A DNA stretch of 64,000 nucleotides from Cohnella phaseoli (lineage in GTDB: Bacteria > Bacillota > Bacilli > Paenibacillales > Paenibacillaceae). Position 1 is the stretch's first letter. Each line of letters starts with the position of its first letter. Position numbers and translations under genes: made by a program. The DNA is taken from contig NZ_QRDZ01000012.1 in assembly GCF_003386235.1 (NCBI RefSeq), positions 124,001-188,000 on the forward strand. The letters are read 5' to 3'. The notes under the pieces were generated by a model. It saw nothing but the letters and a program-made list of their open reading frames with translations. It did not search any database and was not told the origin of the DNA. Shown here one piece after another: positions 53,136-62,003 of the stretch.

Positions 53136-55544
53136 ATGGAACTGAAGTACAACCGGCCCGCCGAAGCGTGGACCGAGGCTCTGCCGGTCGGCAACGGCAG
53201 GCTTGGCGGTATGGTATTCGGCGGGATTGAGCAGGAGCGCGTCAGTCTGAACGAGGATACGCTGTGGTCGGGTTATCCGCGCGACTGGAACAATCCGAAG
53301 GCTTTGCAGGTCCTTCCCGAGGTGCGGCGGGCCGTACGGGAAGGCCGGTACGAAGACGCCGAGCGGCTCAGCAAAGCGGGCATGATGGGGCCTTACACGC
53401 AGGCCTTCATGCCGCTCGGCGATTGGCATATTCGTTTCTATCACGGCCATTTCGCCGACGATTACCGTCGCTCTCTGAATCTGGAGGACGCCAGCGCGAC
53501 GGTCAGCTACGAAATCGGCGGGGTCCGCTACACTCGGGAGCTGATCGCTTCGCATCCCGATCAGGCGCTGGCGTACCGGATTGCCGTGAATCGGCCGGGC
53601 AAGCTTGTTTTGAAGGCGTGGCTGGACAGCCCGCTTCGCTCGACGACGGCCTGGCAGGACGGCGGGGAAGACGAGGCGTTCTATGCCGTACAGGGCGACT
53701 GTCCGTACGAAGTCAGCCCGAACTATGTGCACGATCCGGAGCCGGTTAAGTACGATTCGGAAGCGAACGGCCGCACGATCGCGTTCGAGGGTCGGCTGGC
53801 GTGTCGGACGGATGCCGGAGCAAGGCTGAAGGTCGATCATACGGGCATCTACATCGAACAGGCGACGGAGGTTGTTTTTTTCTTTGCTGCGGGGACGAGC
53901 TTTGCCGGCTTTGACCGGATGCCGGACCGCGCGACGTTCCCGCCCGGCGAGCTGGCGGAGCGGCGGCTGCGAAAGGCGATGCAGAGATCGTTCGCGGAGC
54001 TGAAGCGGCGGCACGAGGACGATTATCGGCCGCTGTTTCAGCGCGTCCGTTTTCGCCTGCGTTCCTCCTTGCCCGAAGAGGTACGGGAATGGACGACGGA
54101 CGAACGACTTCGGCAATACGGGGCGGACGATTCGGAGCTGGCGGCGCTGTTTTTTCAATACGGCAGGTATTTGCTTCTGGCTTCCTCCCGTATCGGCACA
54201 CAACCGGCCAATTTGCAGGGCATCTGGAATCCGCATATCCGGCCGATCTGGAGCTGCAACTATACGCTGAACATCAATCTGCAAATGAATTACTGGTTGG
54301 CGGAAACGGCCAATCTGGGCGAATGCCATGAGCCGCTGCTGCAGTTCGTCGAGGATCTGTCCGTCACCGGCGAGGAGACTGCCCGCATTCATTACGGCTG
54401 CAGAGGCTGGACGGCGCATCACAATTCGGACTTGTGGCGGCAGTCCGCTCCCCCCGGCAACTACGGGGACGGCAATCCGCTGTGGGCGAATTGGCCGATG
54501 GGCGGGATTTGGTTGTGCCGGCATCTGTGGGAGCATTATTTGTTCACTCGGGATGAGAGGTTTCTGCGAGAAAAGGCATATCCGGTGCTCAGGAAAGCGG
54601 CTCTGTTCTGCCTGGACTGGGTACAGTTGAACGAGGCCGGAGAGTATATGACCAACCCCTCCACCTCTCCCGAGCATCGCTTCCGGCTGCCGGACGGCAG
54701 AACGCCGGCGTTAACGGTCGCTTCCACGATGGATGTCAGCCTTATCCGAGAGCTGTTGGCTCATTGCCTAGAGGCGTGTGAGCGGCTGGGTCTGGAAGAC
54801 GAGCTTCTTCCGGAGATGAGGAAGGTGCTGGAGGGACTGCCCGCAACGAAGATCGGCAGCCGCCAACAAATTCAGGAATGGTATTACGATTTCGACGACG
54901 AGGACGAGGAGCATCGCCACGTATCGCATCTCTACGACCTGTTTCCCGGCGCGGCTTGGGGCGAGAACAGGCAGATGCATTTGTTCGAGGCGGCCAAGCG
55001 TACGCTGGAGCTGCGGGGAGACGGCGGCACGGGCTGGAGCATCGGCTGGAAAATCGCCCTGTGGGCGCGTCTTCGCGACGGCAACCGCGCTTTCGACATC
55101 GTGCGTCGCCTGCTGGTCGAAGTCGAGGACGACGGCGTTATGGACTTCCATCGGGGCGGCCTGTACGCGAATCTGTTCGTCGCGCATCCGCCGTTCCAAA
55201 TTGACGGCAACTTCGGGGCAACAGCTGGAATCGTCGAGATGCTGCTGCAATCGCACGAAGACCGGCTTGACTTGCTGCCGGCTCTGCCGGAAGCCTGGCA
55301 GGAGGGCGAAATCAGCGGGCTGAAGGCGAGGGGCGGGCTTACTGTCGATTTGCGTTGGGAGCTCGGCAAGCTGACATATGCTCGCATTGTCGCTCCGTCG
55401 GCTCAACCGCTGCGCGTGGCTTACAGGTATCCCGTTCAGGTGCTGTCCGCCGAGACAGGCGAACCGTTAACGGAGCAAGCCGCATTGGAGCATGAGATTA
55501 CCGCGCTAGAAGGCCGGATCTATGTGATCCGACCGGCGGAGTGA
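53136..55544 (+). CDS. GH95 alpha-L-fucosidase / alpha-L-galactosidase
   Basis: This 802-residue enzyme has the GH95 N-terminal beta-domain signature LPVGNGRLGGMVFGG and NEDTLWSGYPRD. The (alpha/alpha)6 barrel has Asn379 and Asn381 in LNINLQMNYW, Glu513 in NPSTSPEHR and Asp690 in QIDGNFGATAG. These correspond to the two Asn, the acid Glu and the Asp of characterised GH95 enzymes. It has no signal peptide and acts in the cytoplasm. Family members release alpha-1,2-linked L-fucose or L-galactose by inversion. The ATG at 53136 is chosen because the conserved domain starts there and a GGAGG lies upstream. Confidence 0.93.
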   Translation: MELKYNRPAEAWTEALPVGNGRLGGMVFGGIEQERVSLNEDTLWSGYPRDWNNPKALQVLPEVRRAVREGRYEDAERLSKAGMMGPYTQAFMPLGDWHIRFYHGHFADDYRRSLNLEDASATVSYEIGGVRYTRELIASHPDQALAYRIAVNRPGKLVLKAWLDSPLRSTTAWQDGGEDEAFYAVQGDCPYEVSPNYVHDPEPVKYDSEANGRTIAFEGRLACRTDAGARLKVDHTGIYIEQATEVVFFFAAGTSFAGFDRMPDRATFPPGELAERRLRKAMQRSFAELKRRHEDDYRPLFQRVRFRLRSSLPEEVREWTTDERLRQYGADDSELAALFFQYGRYLLLASSRIGTQPANLQGIWNPHIRPIWSCNYTLNINLQMNYWLAETANLGECHEPLLQFVEDLSVTGEETARIHYGCRGWTAHHNSDLWRQSAPPGNYGDGNPLWANWPMGGIWLCRHLWEHYLFTRDERFLREKAYPVLRKAALFCLDWVQLNEAGEYMTNPSTSPEHRFRLPDGRTPALTVASTMDVSLIRELLAHCLEACERLGLEDELLPEMRKVLEGLPATKIGSRQQIQEWYYDFDDEDEEHRHVSHLYDLFPGAAWGENRQMHLFEAAKRTLELRGDGGTGWSIGWKIALWARLRDGNRAFDIVRRLLVEVEDDGVMDFHRGGLYANLFVAHPPFQIDGNFGATAGIVEMLLQSHEDRLDLLPALPEAWQEGEISGLKARGGLTVDLRWELGKLTYARIVAPSAQPLRVAYRYPVQVLSAETGEPLTEQAALEHEITALEGRIYVIRPAE

Positions 55545-55587
55545 ATTGGCTTTCGATATCGGATCCAGACCCTCATGGGCAGGAAGA

Positions 55588-55801
55588 GGCTATCCCAAAA
55601 GTAAGTTCTAGCTCACTTTTAGAACAGCTTGCTTGAGAAAAAAAGGTTCCTAAATGAAAAATGACGGCGTTAAGGGTGCTGACCCTGCGCCGTCATTTCG
55701 TGTTTTAGGTCTACTGCGGCCTTCTTGAGCAAATTATGGGCAAGCGAAAGCCATCCGATCTCTAAGCTTACTTGTTCAAAGTTAATCTGATTGCACGTTT
55801 T
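55588..55801 (-). pseudogene. IS1182-like transposase C-terminal remnant with IS end
   Basis: Read on the minus strand, about 43 codons ending in a stop at 55670-55672 encode VSLEIGWLSLAHNLLKKA and VDLKHEMTAQGQHP, which resembles the C-terminus of IS1182-type DDE transposases. An in-frame stop upstream (near 55802) and the absence of the catalytic domain show that it is a fragment. The outer end GGCTATCCCAAAAGTAAG (55588-55605) looks like the terminal repeat. Nothing else is seen in 55802-55949 apart from the start region of the GH2 gene. Confidence 0.72.
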
Positions 55802-55949
55802 TCAGATCCGTGTTTGCACCGTGCAGAGGCTGACAAACGGGGTAGAAAAGTAAAAGAGTATCTATTTTCATGTAAAGAAGTATCTCTACAAATCGACAAC
55901 AGCGGAGAATAGAATGAATTTAGTGCCAGAATGAGAGGAAGAGATACGT

Positions 55950-58481
55950 TTGAATATTCGACATAGTCTGGATGAGGTTGAGCGTTTATCCTTTAATCCC
56001 GGTTCCATACCCTTCAGCGGGAAATCCATAGGTGTTAGAATGGAAAGAATAACTCCCCAAGTTTCATCGGAATCGGGTTTTGCCCGGAAATACGTATTGG
56101 ATGATCAATGGTTCATCGCCGAGCATTCCGAGGAAACGAACGGGCCGGCGGGGGAGTGGTGGCCGGCTGTCGTTCCTGGAAGCGTTCACACCGCATTGAT
56201 GAATGCCGGAATCATTCCCGATCCCTATGTAGGGAAAAACGATTCGATTGCAAGAGCTCAGAGTTTCCGCACATGGTGGATTAAAAAAGAATTCGAGATT
56301 CCGGCCGATTTCGCAGCTATGCGAATTGTATTCAACGGGGTATGCGACTCCTGCACGGTTTGGTTCAACGGGCATCAAATTGCTGACAATCAAGGCATGT
56401 TTACTTCTTTCGAGTTCGATCTGACCGACAAGGTGTTACGCAAAGGCCGCAGCACCTTGTTGGTTAGACTGGAATCGGCGCCTTACCGGATCAGTACGGG
56501 AGAGCCCAACCCATACTGGATCGGCATGAACGTGGGATGGATGGATACGGTAATCTTTAATAACGTGTACGGTTGGCACTATATCGATGTGCCGGCCACA
56601 GGCATTTGGAGAACGGTAGTTCTTGAAGAGAAACCTCATGTGGAGATCAAAAATCCTTTTATTGCAACAAAAGACTACATGACCGGCACGATGAATTTGT
56701 CTGCTGAGCTGGAGGGAGGGGTACATGAGCGGGAAGGCACGCTGCGTATCGAAATTGAGCCGGATAATTTCGAGGGAAATTCATTCGGCATTGAATATGA
56801 AGTCCGGCCGTCCGAGAACGAGCCGGAGCTGCATTTTGAGTTTCAAATTCCTGAACATCGGCTATGGTGGCCTAACGGGTTGGGCGATCCCCATCTGTAC
56901 CGCATGACCCTCAATTTTATGCCGAAGAAAGGTATCGGTGACCGGAAGCAGGTCATCTTCGGGATAAGGAAGGTTCAATTCGGTCCATTGCCGGGAGGAC
57001 CGGATCCCGAGATATACAACTGGGCTTTGCAAGTGAACGGCAGAGCTCTCTTTGCCAAAGGAACCAACTGGTGTACGATTGACGCTTTAATGAGATTCGA
57101 TAAGAGGAGATACGCTCGGTTTATGGATATGGCCCGACGTTCTCACATTCAATTGATGCGCGCTTGGGGGGCGGGATTGCCGGAAACGGACGAGTTTTAC
57201 GACTTGGCCAATCGCATGGGCATCATGATCTATCAAGAGTGGCCGACGGCCTGGGACAGTCATAAAGTTCAACCGATTCCGATTCTGGAGAAGACGGTAA
57301 GACAAAATATGATGCGTCTGCGCAATCATCCGTCGCTCATTCAATGGGGCGGCGGCAACGAGTCGCCCGATCCGACAGGCGTAGCGATAGATATGATGGG
57401 GCGTTTAAGCTATGAGCTGGACGGGACCCGAGCATTCAGACGCACACAGCCGTGGGGAGGCAGCTTGAACAATTACGATGTCTATTGGGGACGTCAGTCC
57501 CTGGATCGGAATTTGCAGCTGGAGTCGCCGTTTCTCGGCGAGTTCGGTCTAGCCTCGGCTCCGAACCTGGAGTCGGTAAAGAAATATATTCCGCGACACG
57601 AGTGGGGAGCATGGCCGCCTCCGCCGTTCGGGACCTTCGCCCATAAGACCCCGGTGTTTAATCGCAATGAAGATATGAGTAGGCTGTCGCACTATGTTGC
57701 CGATTTTATCGATAACAGCAGCATGGCTGCATTCGTGCTGGGAACGCAGCTTGCTCAGACTACCGGACTGCGCCATACGCTCGAATTGGCCAGAACCCGC
57801 TGGCCGGAAGCGGCAGGGGTTGCCTTCTACAAACTGAACGATAACTGCCCATCTGTCTCCTGGTCGATTGTCGATTGGTATGGCGCTCCTAAACTCGCTT
57901 ATTATTTTGTTCAGGATGCCTATTCGCCGCTTGCTGCCGTAGTTCTGCTGGACGGCTTGAATCCTGGGGATTCTCCGATGGAAGCGCCTGTTTTTATTCT
58001 GGATGATTCCAGTTGTCTCGCCGGTCAAAACTGGGAGGTTGAAGTGACGGCATTCGGTTCGACGCTGCGGGAAGTGAAAAAGACGAGTTTCCGCGGACGT
58101 GGCGCGATCCACGTTCGTCGGCAGGTTGGCCAGTTCTCGTTAACGAAGGAGCAAATGAATCATACGCCTTTGTTTATTGTGAGCGAACTGCGCCTGGAGG
58201 GTGCGCTCCGATATCGGTCCTTCTACTGGCTGAATTATTTAGCCGACCGAGGCTGTCTGTTCCGTCTGCCGAGAACAACGCTCCAAAGCGAACGGCATCC
58301 CGGGAAAATCACAATCCGAAACACGGGCAGCCTGCCTGCCGTAGGCGTGAACATGAGTTCTCCCCATTCAGACGAATTGACAATAGAGGACAATTTTTTC
58401 TGGATGAATCCGGGGGAAACGAGAGAGGTCGACATAAGCGGGGATCGGGATGTCTCTTTGCAAGCTTGGAATGTCGATTGA
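55950..58481 (+). CDS. GH2-family beta-mannosidase-like glycoside hydrolase
   Basis: This 843-residue protein has an N-terminal galactose-binding-like domain (about 55-240; WFIAEHSEETNG, VPGSVHTALMNAG), an Ig-like domain (about 240-350) and a TIM barrel with the acid/base Glu471 in WGGGNES and the nucleophile Glu531 in LGEFGLAS. This architecture fits GH2 beta-mannosidases and exo-beta-glucosaminidases; which one cannot be decided. It has no signal peptide. The TTG start at 55950 follows GAGAGGAAGAG; an ATG at 56040 is an alternative. The first 50 residues are not part of the usual fold. The kinase gene follows after 24 bases. Confidence 0.85.
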   Translation: MNIRHSLDEVERLSFNPGSIPFSGKSIGVRMERITPQVSSESGFARKYVLDDQWFIAEHSEETNGPAGEWWPAVVPGSVHTALMNAGIIPDPYVGKNDSIARAQSFRTWWIKKEFEIPADFAAMRIVFNGVCDSCTVWFNGHQIADNQGMFTSFEFDLTDKVLRKGRSTLLVRLESAPYRISTGEPNPYWIGMNVGWMDTVIFNNVYGWHYIDVPATGIWRTVVLEEKPHVEIKNPFIATKDYMTGTMNLSAELEGGVHEREGTLRIEIEPDNFEGNSFGIEYEVRPSENEPELHFEFQIPEHRLWWPNGLGDPHLYRMTLNFMPKKGIGDRKQVIFGIRKVQFGPLPGGPDPEIYNWALQVNGRALFAKGTNWCTIDALMRFDKRRYARFMDMARRSHIQLMRAWGAGLPETDEFYDLANRMGIMIYQEWPTAWDSHKVQPIPILEKTVRQNMMRLRNHPSLIQWGGGNESPDPTGVAIDMMGRLSYELDGTRAFRRTQPWGGSLNNYDVYWGRQSLDRNLQLESPFLGEFGLASAPNLESVKKYIPRHEWGAWPPPPFGTFAHKTPVFNRNEDMSRLSHYVADFIDNSSMAAFVLGTQLAQTTGLRHTLELARTRWPEAAGVAFYKLNDNCPSVSWSIVDWYGAPKLAYYFVQDAYSPLAAVVLLDGLNPGDSPMEAPVFILDDSSCLAGQNWEVEVTAFGSTLREVKKTSFRGRGAIHVRRQVGQFSLTKEQMNHTPLFIVSELRLEGALRYRSFYWLNYLADRGCLFRLPRTTLQSERHPGKITIRNTGSLPAVGVNMSSPHSDELTIEDNFFWMNPGETREVDISGDRDVSLQAWNVD

Positions 58482-58505
58482 AGATGAGACCTGGAGGGTG
58501 GAGCA

Positions 58506-60242
58506 TTGAAGCTTACGAGACCGCGCACCATATACAATCAATTGCTAATGGCCTTCCTGCTGGTAGCGGTGCCGCTCTATGCGGTTAATTTATTTATTAA
58601 TATGAAAGGAGCGGAACAGAATAAATCGCAAATCGCAAGCTCCTTGCAGTTTCGCGTAAGCTCTTACATCGACAATATGGAAGAAGAGATCGAAAGAATT
58701 ACCCGACTCAAACGGGATTACGTCATGGATGCCGATCTGTTGCAGCTCAGCACCATCAGCGAGGGCCTTAATATCTTCGAGCGTTTCCGAATCACGCTTG
58801 CCTTGCAGAAAAGACTACAGATTATGCAGATGTCCAGTTCGTTGATAAAAAATACCGGGATATGGATCCCTGCCATCGACCGAACGATTACAACATATGA
58901 GTATGTGACAAGCATTGACCAAGAATGGTTTGACATTCTTAGTCGGCATAATGAGGATCGGCTGTTGATTACCGGGAGCCGGTTGTTTTTGAGTTTGCCA
59001 TACCCGGGAAGGGATGTTGTCAACAAAGAGTTGTTATATTTGCTTTCGATAGAGCTTTCGACCGAAGAGATTATCAAGTCCATGACCGGCAAAAGAACGT
59101 TTAAAAACGAAGGGTCGCTGCTGTTGGACATACAGGATAACCGCGTTATTGCCAACGCCAGCCAGATTGGGAATACGAAAGAGATCGAACATTTTATTGC
59201 CGATGCGGTTCATGAAAACAAGAACAGCGGATCGGGATTTATTCAGGTTGAAAACCGGGAGTTTGCAGCCTATGAAAGTTCCGATTACCTCGGTTTGACC
59301 TATATAACCTTTATCCCCCAAAAGGAAATTATGGGGCCTGTTCGACTGTACACCGTTTGGTTCTGGATTCTGTCGATCACCTCCATAGGCTTCATTTTTT
59401 TGTTTTCCTATTGGATTCGGCGCATTATTCACAAGCCTTTGGTGTATCTGGTTCAGTCCTTCCGCAGAATGGAGGCGGGGGATTTGCAGATCCAAATTTC
59501 CCATGACCGGAGAGACGAATTCGGTTTTCTGTATGAAAGGTTCAACAATATGATTACTAGACTCGTTCAATTGATCCAGGAAGTGTACGAGCAGAAAATC
59601 AACAGCCAGAAGGCGGAATTGAAGAGACTTCAGTCGCAGATTAATCCCCATTTTCTGTACAACAACCATTTTATATTGGCCAGATTGATCAAAGCGGGGG
59701 ACAATGAACGAGCCTACGTCTTTGCCAAGTACATCGGCGAATATTTGCGTTACGTTACGAAGGATGAACAGGACGAAATTACGCTGGAACAGGAATTCCT
59801 GTTTGCCAAAGCTTACGCCAACATTCAATCGATTTGTTATACCGAAAGGGTGCGAATCGAATTGGAGCCTCCGCCTCCCCAGTTATGCGCCTTAAAAGTG
59901 CCGCGTCTGATTCTGCAGCCGATCCTGGAAAATGCCTTCGAGCATTCGCTTGAGAACAAATTGACGGAAGGAATATTAAAGCTTTCATTCTCGCAGAACG
60001 AAAGCTTTGTTTCCGCTTTTATCGAAGACAATGGCGATGATCTGGATTCCTCGGTCCTGGAGCATATTCGCCAAAGCTTGCATGCACGGGAAACGTCCGT
60101 GGGCGAAGGGACGGCTTTGATCAATATTCACAATCGGCTGCGGATCAAATTCGGCGACGAGTCGGGTATCCAAGTGTCCCGCAGCAGCTTGGGCGGATTA
60201 AGAGTGGAAATCAGGATAAGAGGAGGGAGCGGATCGTTATGA
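58506..60242 (+). CDS. YesM-type sensor histidine kinase, locus E
   Basis: This 578-residue kinase has membrane segments at about 13-30 and 282-303, an extracellular sensor domain, HAMP (about 303-358), phosphoacceptor His382 in INPHFLYNNHF and an N-box PILENAFEHS. The G1 box reads EDNGDDL rather than DNGxG, so the ATP lid is unusual. The TTG start has GGAGGG upstream. It overlaps the regulator gene by four bases. It is placed after the GH2 gene and before the receptor operon. Confidence 0.9.
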   Translation: MKLTRPRTIYNQLLMAFLLVAVPLYAVNLFINMKGAEQNKSQIASSLQFRVSSYIDNMEEEIERITRLKRDYVMDADLLQLSTISEGLNIFERFRITLALQKRLQIMQMSSSLIKNTGIWIPAIDRTITTYEYVTSIDQEWFDILSRHNEDRLLITGSRLFLSLPYPGRDVVNKELLYLLSIELSTEEIIKSMTGKRTFKNEGSLLLDIQDNRVIANASQIGNTKEIEHFIADAVHENKNSGSGFIQVENREFAAYESSDYLGLTYITFIPQKEIMGPVRLYTVWFWILSITSIGFIFLFSYWIRRIIHKPLVYLVQSFRRMEAGDLQIQISHDRRDEFGFLYERFNNMITRLVQLIQEVYEQKINSQKAELKRLQSQINPHFLYNNHFILARLIKAGDNERAYVFAKYIGEYLRYVTKDEQDEITLEQEFLFAKAYANIQSICYTERVRIELEPPPPQLCALKVPRLILQPILENAFEHSLENKLTEGILKLSFSQNESFVSAFIEDNGDDLDSSVLEHIRQSLHARETSVGEGTALINIHNRLRIKFGDESGIQVSRSSLGGLRVEIRIRGGSGSL

Positions 60243-61915
60243 ACAGATTACTGATTGTCGACGATTTGACTATTATCGTGCAGAGTATGGTGCAGTTGTT
60301 CGAGGATTTACATCGCGAGGACCTGGAGATTCTGTCTGCCGGCTCGGCAATGGAAGCGCTTAATCTAATGAAATCCGTCAAAGTCGATATCGTATTGACC
60401 GATATCAAGATGCCCGGTATGACAGGCTTGGAGATGTTGAAGCAAATCAAAGAGCACTGGCCGCGGTGTAAAGTGATTTTCCTGACCAGCTATAGCGACT
60501 TCAAATATTCGAAGGAAGCCATTTCGCTCGGGGCGTTCGATTACATTCTGAAGACCGAAGACGATGAGATCATCGTTGAAACTGTCGATAAAGCCATTCA
60601 AGCGTTGAACGAAGAATTTGAGCGGGACGAGCTCTATGCCAAAACGAAGGAGCAATTGCAGGAGTCGCTTCCTTACACGCAAAGATCTTACCTCGGAGAC
60701 CTGCTGAGGGGCAAACAGGTGTCCGCTGAAGTCAGAAGACATCAATTCGATTTGTTGCAAATCCCGCTTGATCCGGCAAAGCCTGTATTCGTGACGATTG
60801 GTCGCATAGATAGACAGGCAAGCGATAACCTGGAGCCAGAGGAGATCCAGTCGATTTATTTGGTGCAGCACGTATTCGAAGAATATGCACCGGACAGGTT
60901 TCGCTATTTCGCGATTCCGAATGAACCTTCCAAATGTATCTGGCTCATCCAACGGATTGAAAGCGGAGCGGAAAGCGATACGCTATCCGACTCGTTTTCT
61001 TCCTGGTTGACCGGAATATTCGAGGACGTTCAGAACACCTGCCGAAACCTGTTTCAGATTCCCCTTTCCGTATTGATCGGCAGCAAGCCTGTGGATTGGC
61101 GCGACATTGCGCAAAAATACGACGATCTCTGTTTGGAATTGGGTTGGGGACTGGGCGTAAATCGGGAAATTCTAGTGACGGACGAAGAATTGACCGATCG
61201 CACTGCCAATCATGACGAGAACTTACCGGAAGAAGGCGAAGAAGGGCGGCCGCGATTCGAAAGACTGAATCAACTGACGGATTATCTGGAAAACAATCAA
61301 CGGTGGCTCTTTTTCCAAACCTTTGAAGAATATTTGGATATCTCCTTCAACAGCGGGACGGCCGTCTATCATCGGTTGGGTTATCTTCACGGATTGGCTT
61401 CCATTCTTGTTTACTATATTTCCAAAACCAACAGAAGAGCCGTAAATCACGAACTGTACGACCCCAAACGCATTTATTCGGCGATCGATTCGGAATCCGC
61501 CAGCGAAATCAAAAGCCGATTTACCGAAGCGGCGTTATATATTTTCGATTGCATCGAGAAAGAACGACGGGAGCAATCCCACGGCGTGATCGAAAAAATT
61601 CAAAATTATGTCGAACATAACCTGATGAACGACGTATCCTTGACGACTTTGGCGAAGCTCGTGAATTTTAACTCCTCTTATTTGTCCAGGCTGTACAAGC
61701 AAATGACCGGTCGAGGCTTGCGGGAATACGTATTGGATCTGAAGCTGGAGAAGGCTCAATATATGCTGCTTGAAAGCGATATGAAGGTTCAGAATATTGC
61801 GCAAGCAGTGGGCTATCAGTCCAGTTTGGCTTTCAGCCGGTTTTTCAAAAGTCAGACGCAAATGACCCCGCAAGAATACCGCGAAGTAAAGAAAAGCATG
61901 GAAAAGAGGTCATAA
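60239..61915 (+). CDS. YesN-type response regulator, locus E
   Basis: This 558-residue regulator has a receiver domain (DD at 8-9, phosphoacceptor Asp55 in VLTDIKMP; the usual VKP lysine motif reads LKTED), a long middle region and a C-terminal AraC domain (about 448-552; FNSSYLSRLYKQMTG and AVGYQSSLAFSRFFKSQ). It overlaps the kinase gene by four bases. The likely target is the promoter region 61923-61977 before the receptor gene. Confidence 0.92.
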   Translation: MNRLLIVDDLTIIVQSMVQLFEDLHREDLEILSAGSAMEALNLMKSVKVDIVLTDIKMPGMTGLEMLKQIKEHWPRCKVIFLTSYSDFKYSKEAISLGAFDYILKTEDDEIIVETVDKAIQALNEEFERDELYAKTKEQLQESLPYTQRSYLGDLLRGKQVSAEVRRHQFDLLQIPLDPAKPVFVTIGRIDRQASDNLEPEEIQSIYLVQHVFEEYAPDRFRYFAIPNEPSKCIWLIQRIESGAESDTLSDSFSSWLTGIFEDVQNTCRNLFQIPLSVLIGSKPVDWRDIAQKYDDLCLELGWGLGVNREILVTDEELTDRTANHDENLPEEGEEGRPRFERLNQLTDYLENNQRWLFFQTFEEYLDISFNSGTAVYHRLGYLHGLASILVYYISKTNRRAVNHELYDPKRIYSAIDSESASEIKSRFTEAALYIFDCIEKERREQSHGVIEKIQNYVEHNLMNDVSLTTLAKLVNFNSSYLSRLYKQMTGRGLREYVLDLKLEKAQYMLLESDMKVQNIAQAVGYQSSLAFSRFFKSQTQMTPQEYREVKKSMEKRS

Positions 61916-61922
61916 CTCGCAT

Positions 61923-61952
61923 CTAACATAAGGAAGTCACGCTGCTTATAAT
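61923..61952 (+). promoter_or_regulatory. Sigma-A promoter of the locus E receptor operon
   Basis: CTAACA (61923-61928) and a perfect TATAAT (61947-61952) are separated by 18 bp. The predicted transcription start near 61959 lies directly before the cre site and 45 bases before the GTG start. Confidence 0.6.
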
Positions 61953-61961
61953 CAAACTGAG

Positions 61962-61977
61962 ATGAGAACGCATTCAT
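61962..61977 (+). promoter_or_regulatory. CcpA cre site, perfect consensus match, locus E
   Basis: ATGAGAACGCATTCAT fits WTGNNARCGNWWWCAW at all 16 positions. It starts a few bases downstream of the predicted transcription start, a position where CcpA acts as a roadblock or repressor. It contains an ATG that could be mistaken for the start of the receptor gene. Confidence 0.72.
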
Positions 61978-62003
61978 CCAAGAAATCAAGGGGGGATCTC
62001 AGA

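Noticed and set aside
55950..56040. Start of the GH2 gene at the ATG at 56040
   Set aside because: The TTG at 55950 has a better ribosome binding site, though the downstream ATG cannot be fully excluded.
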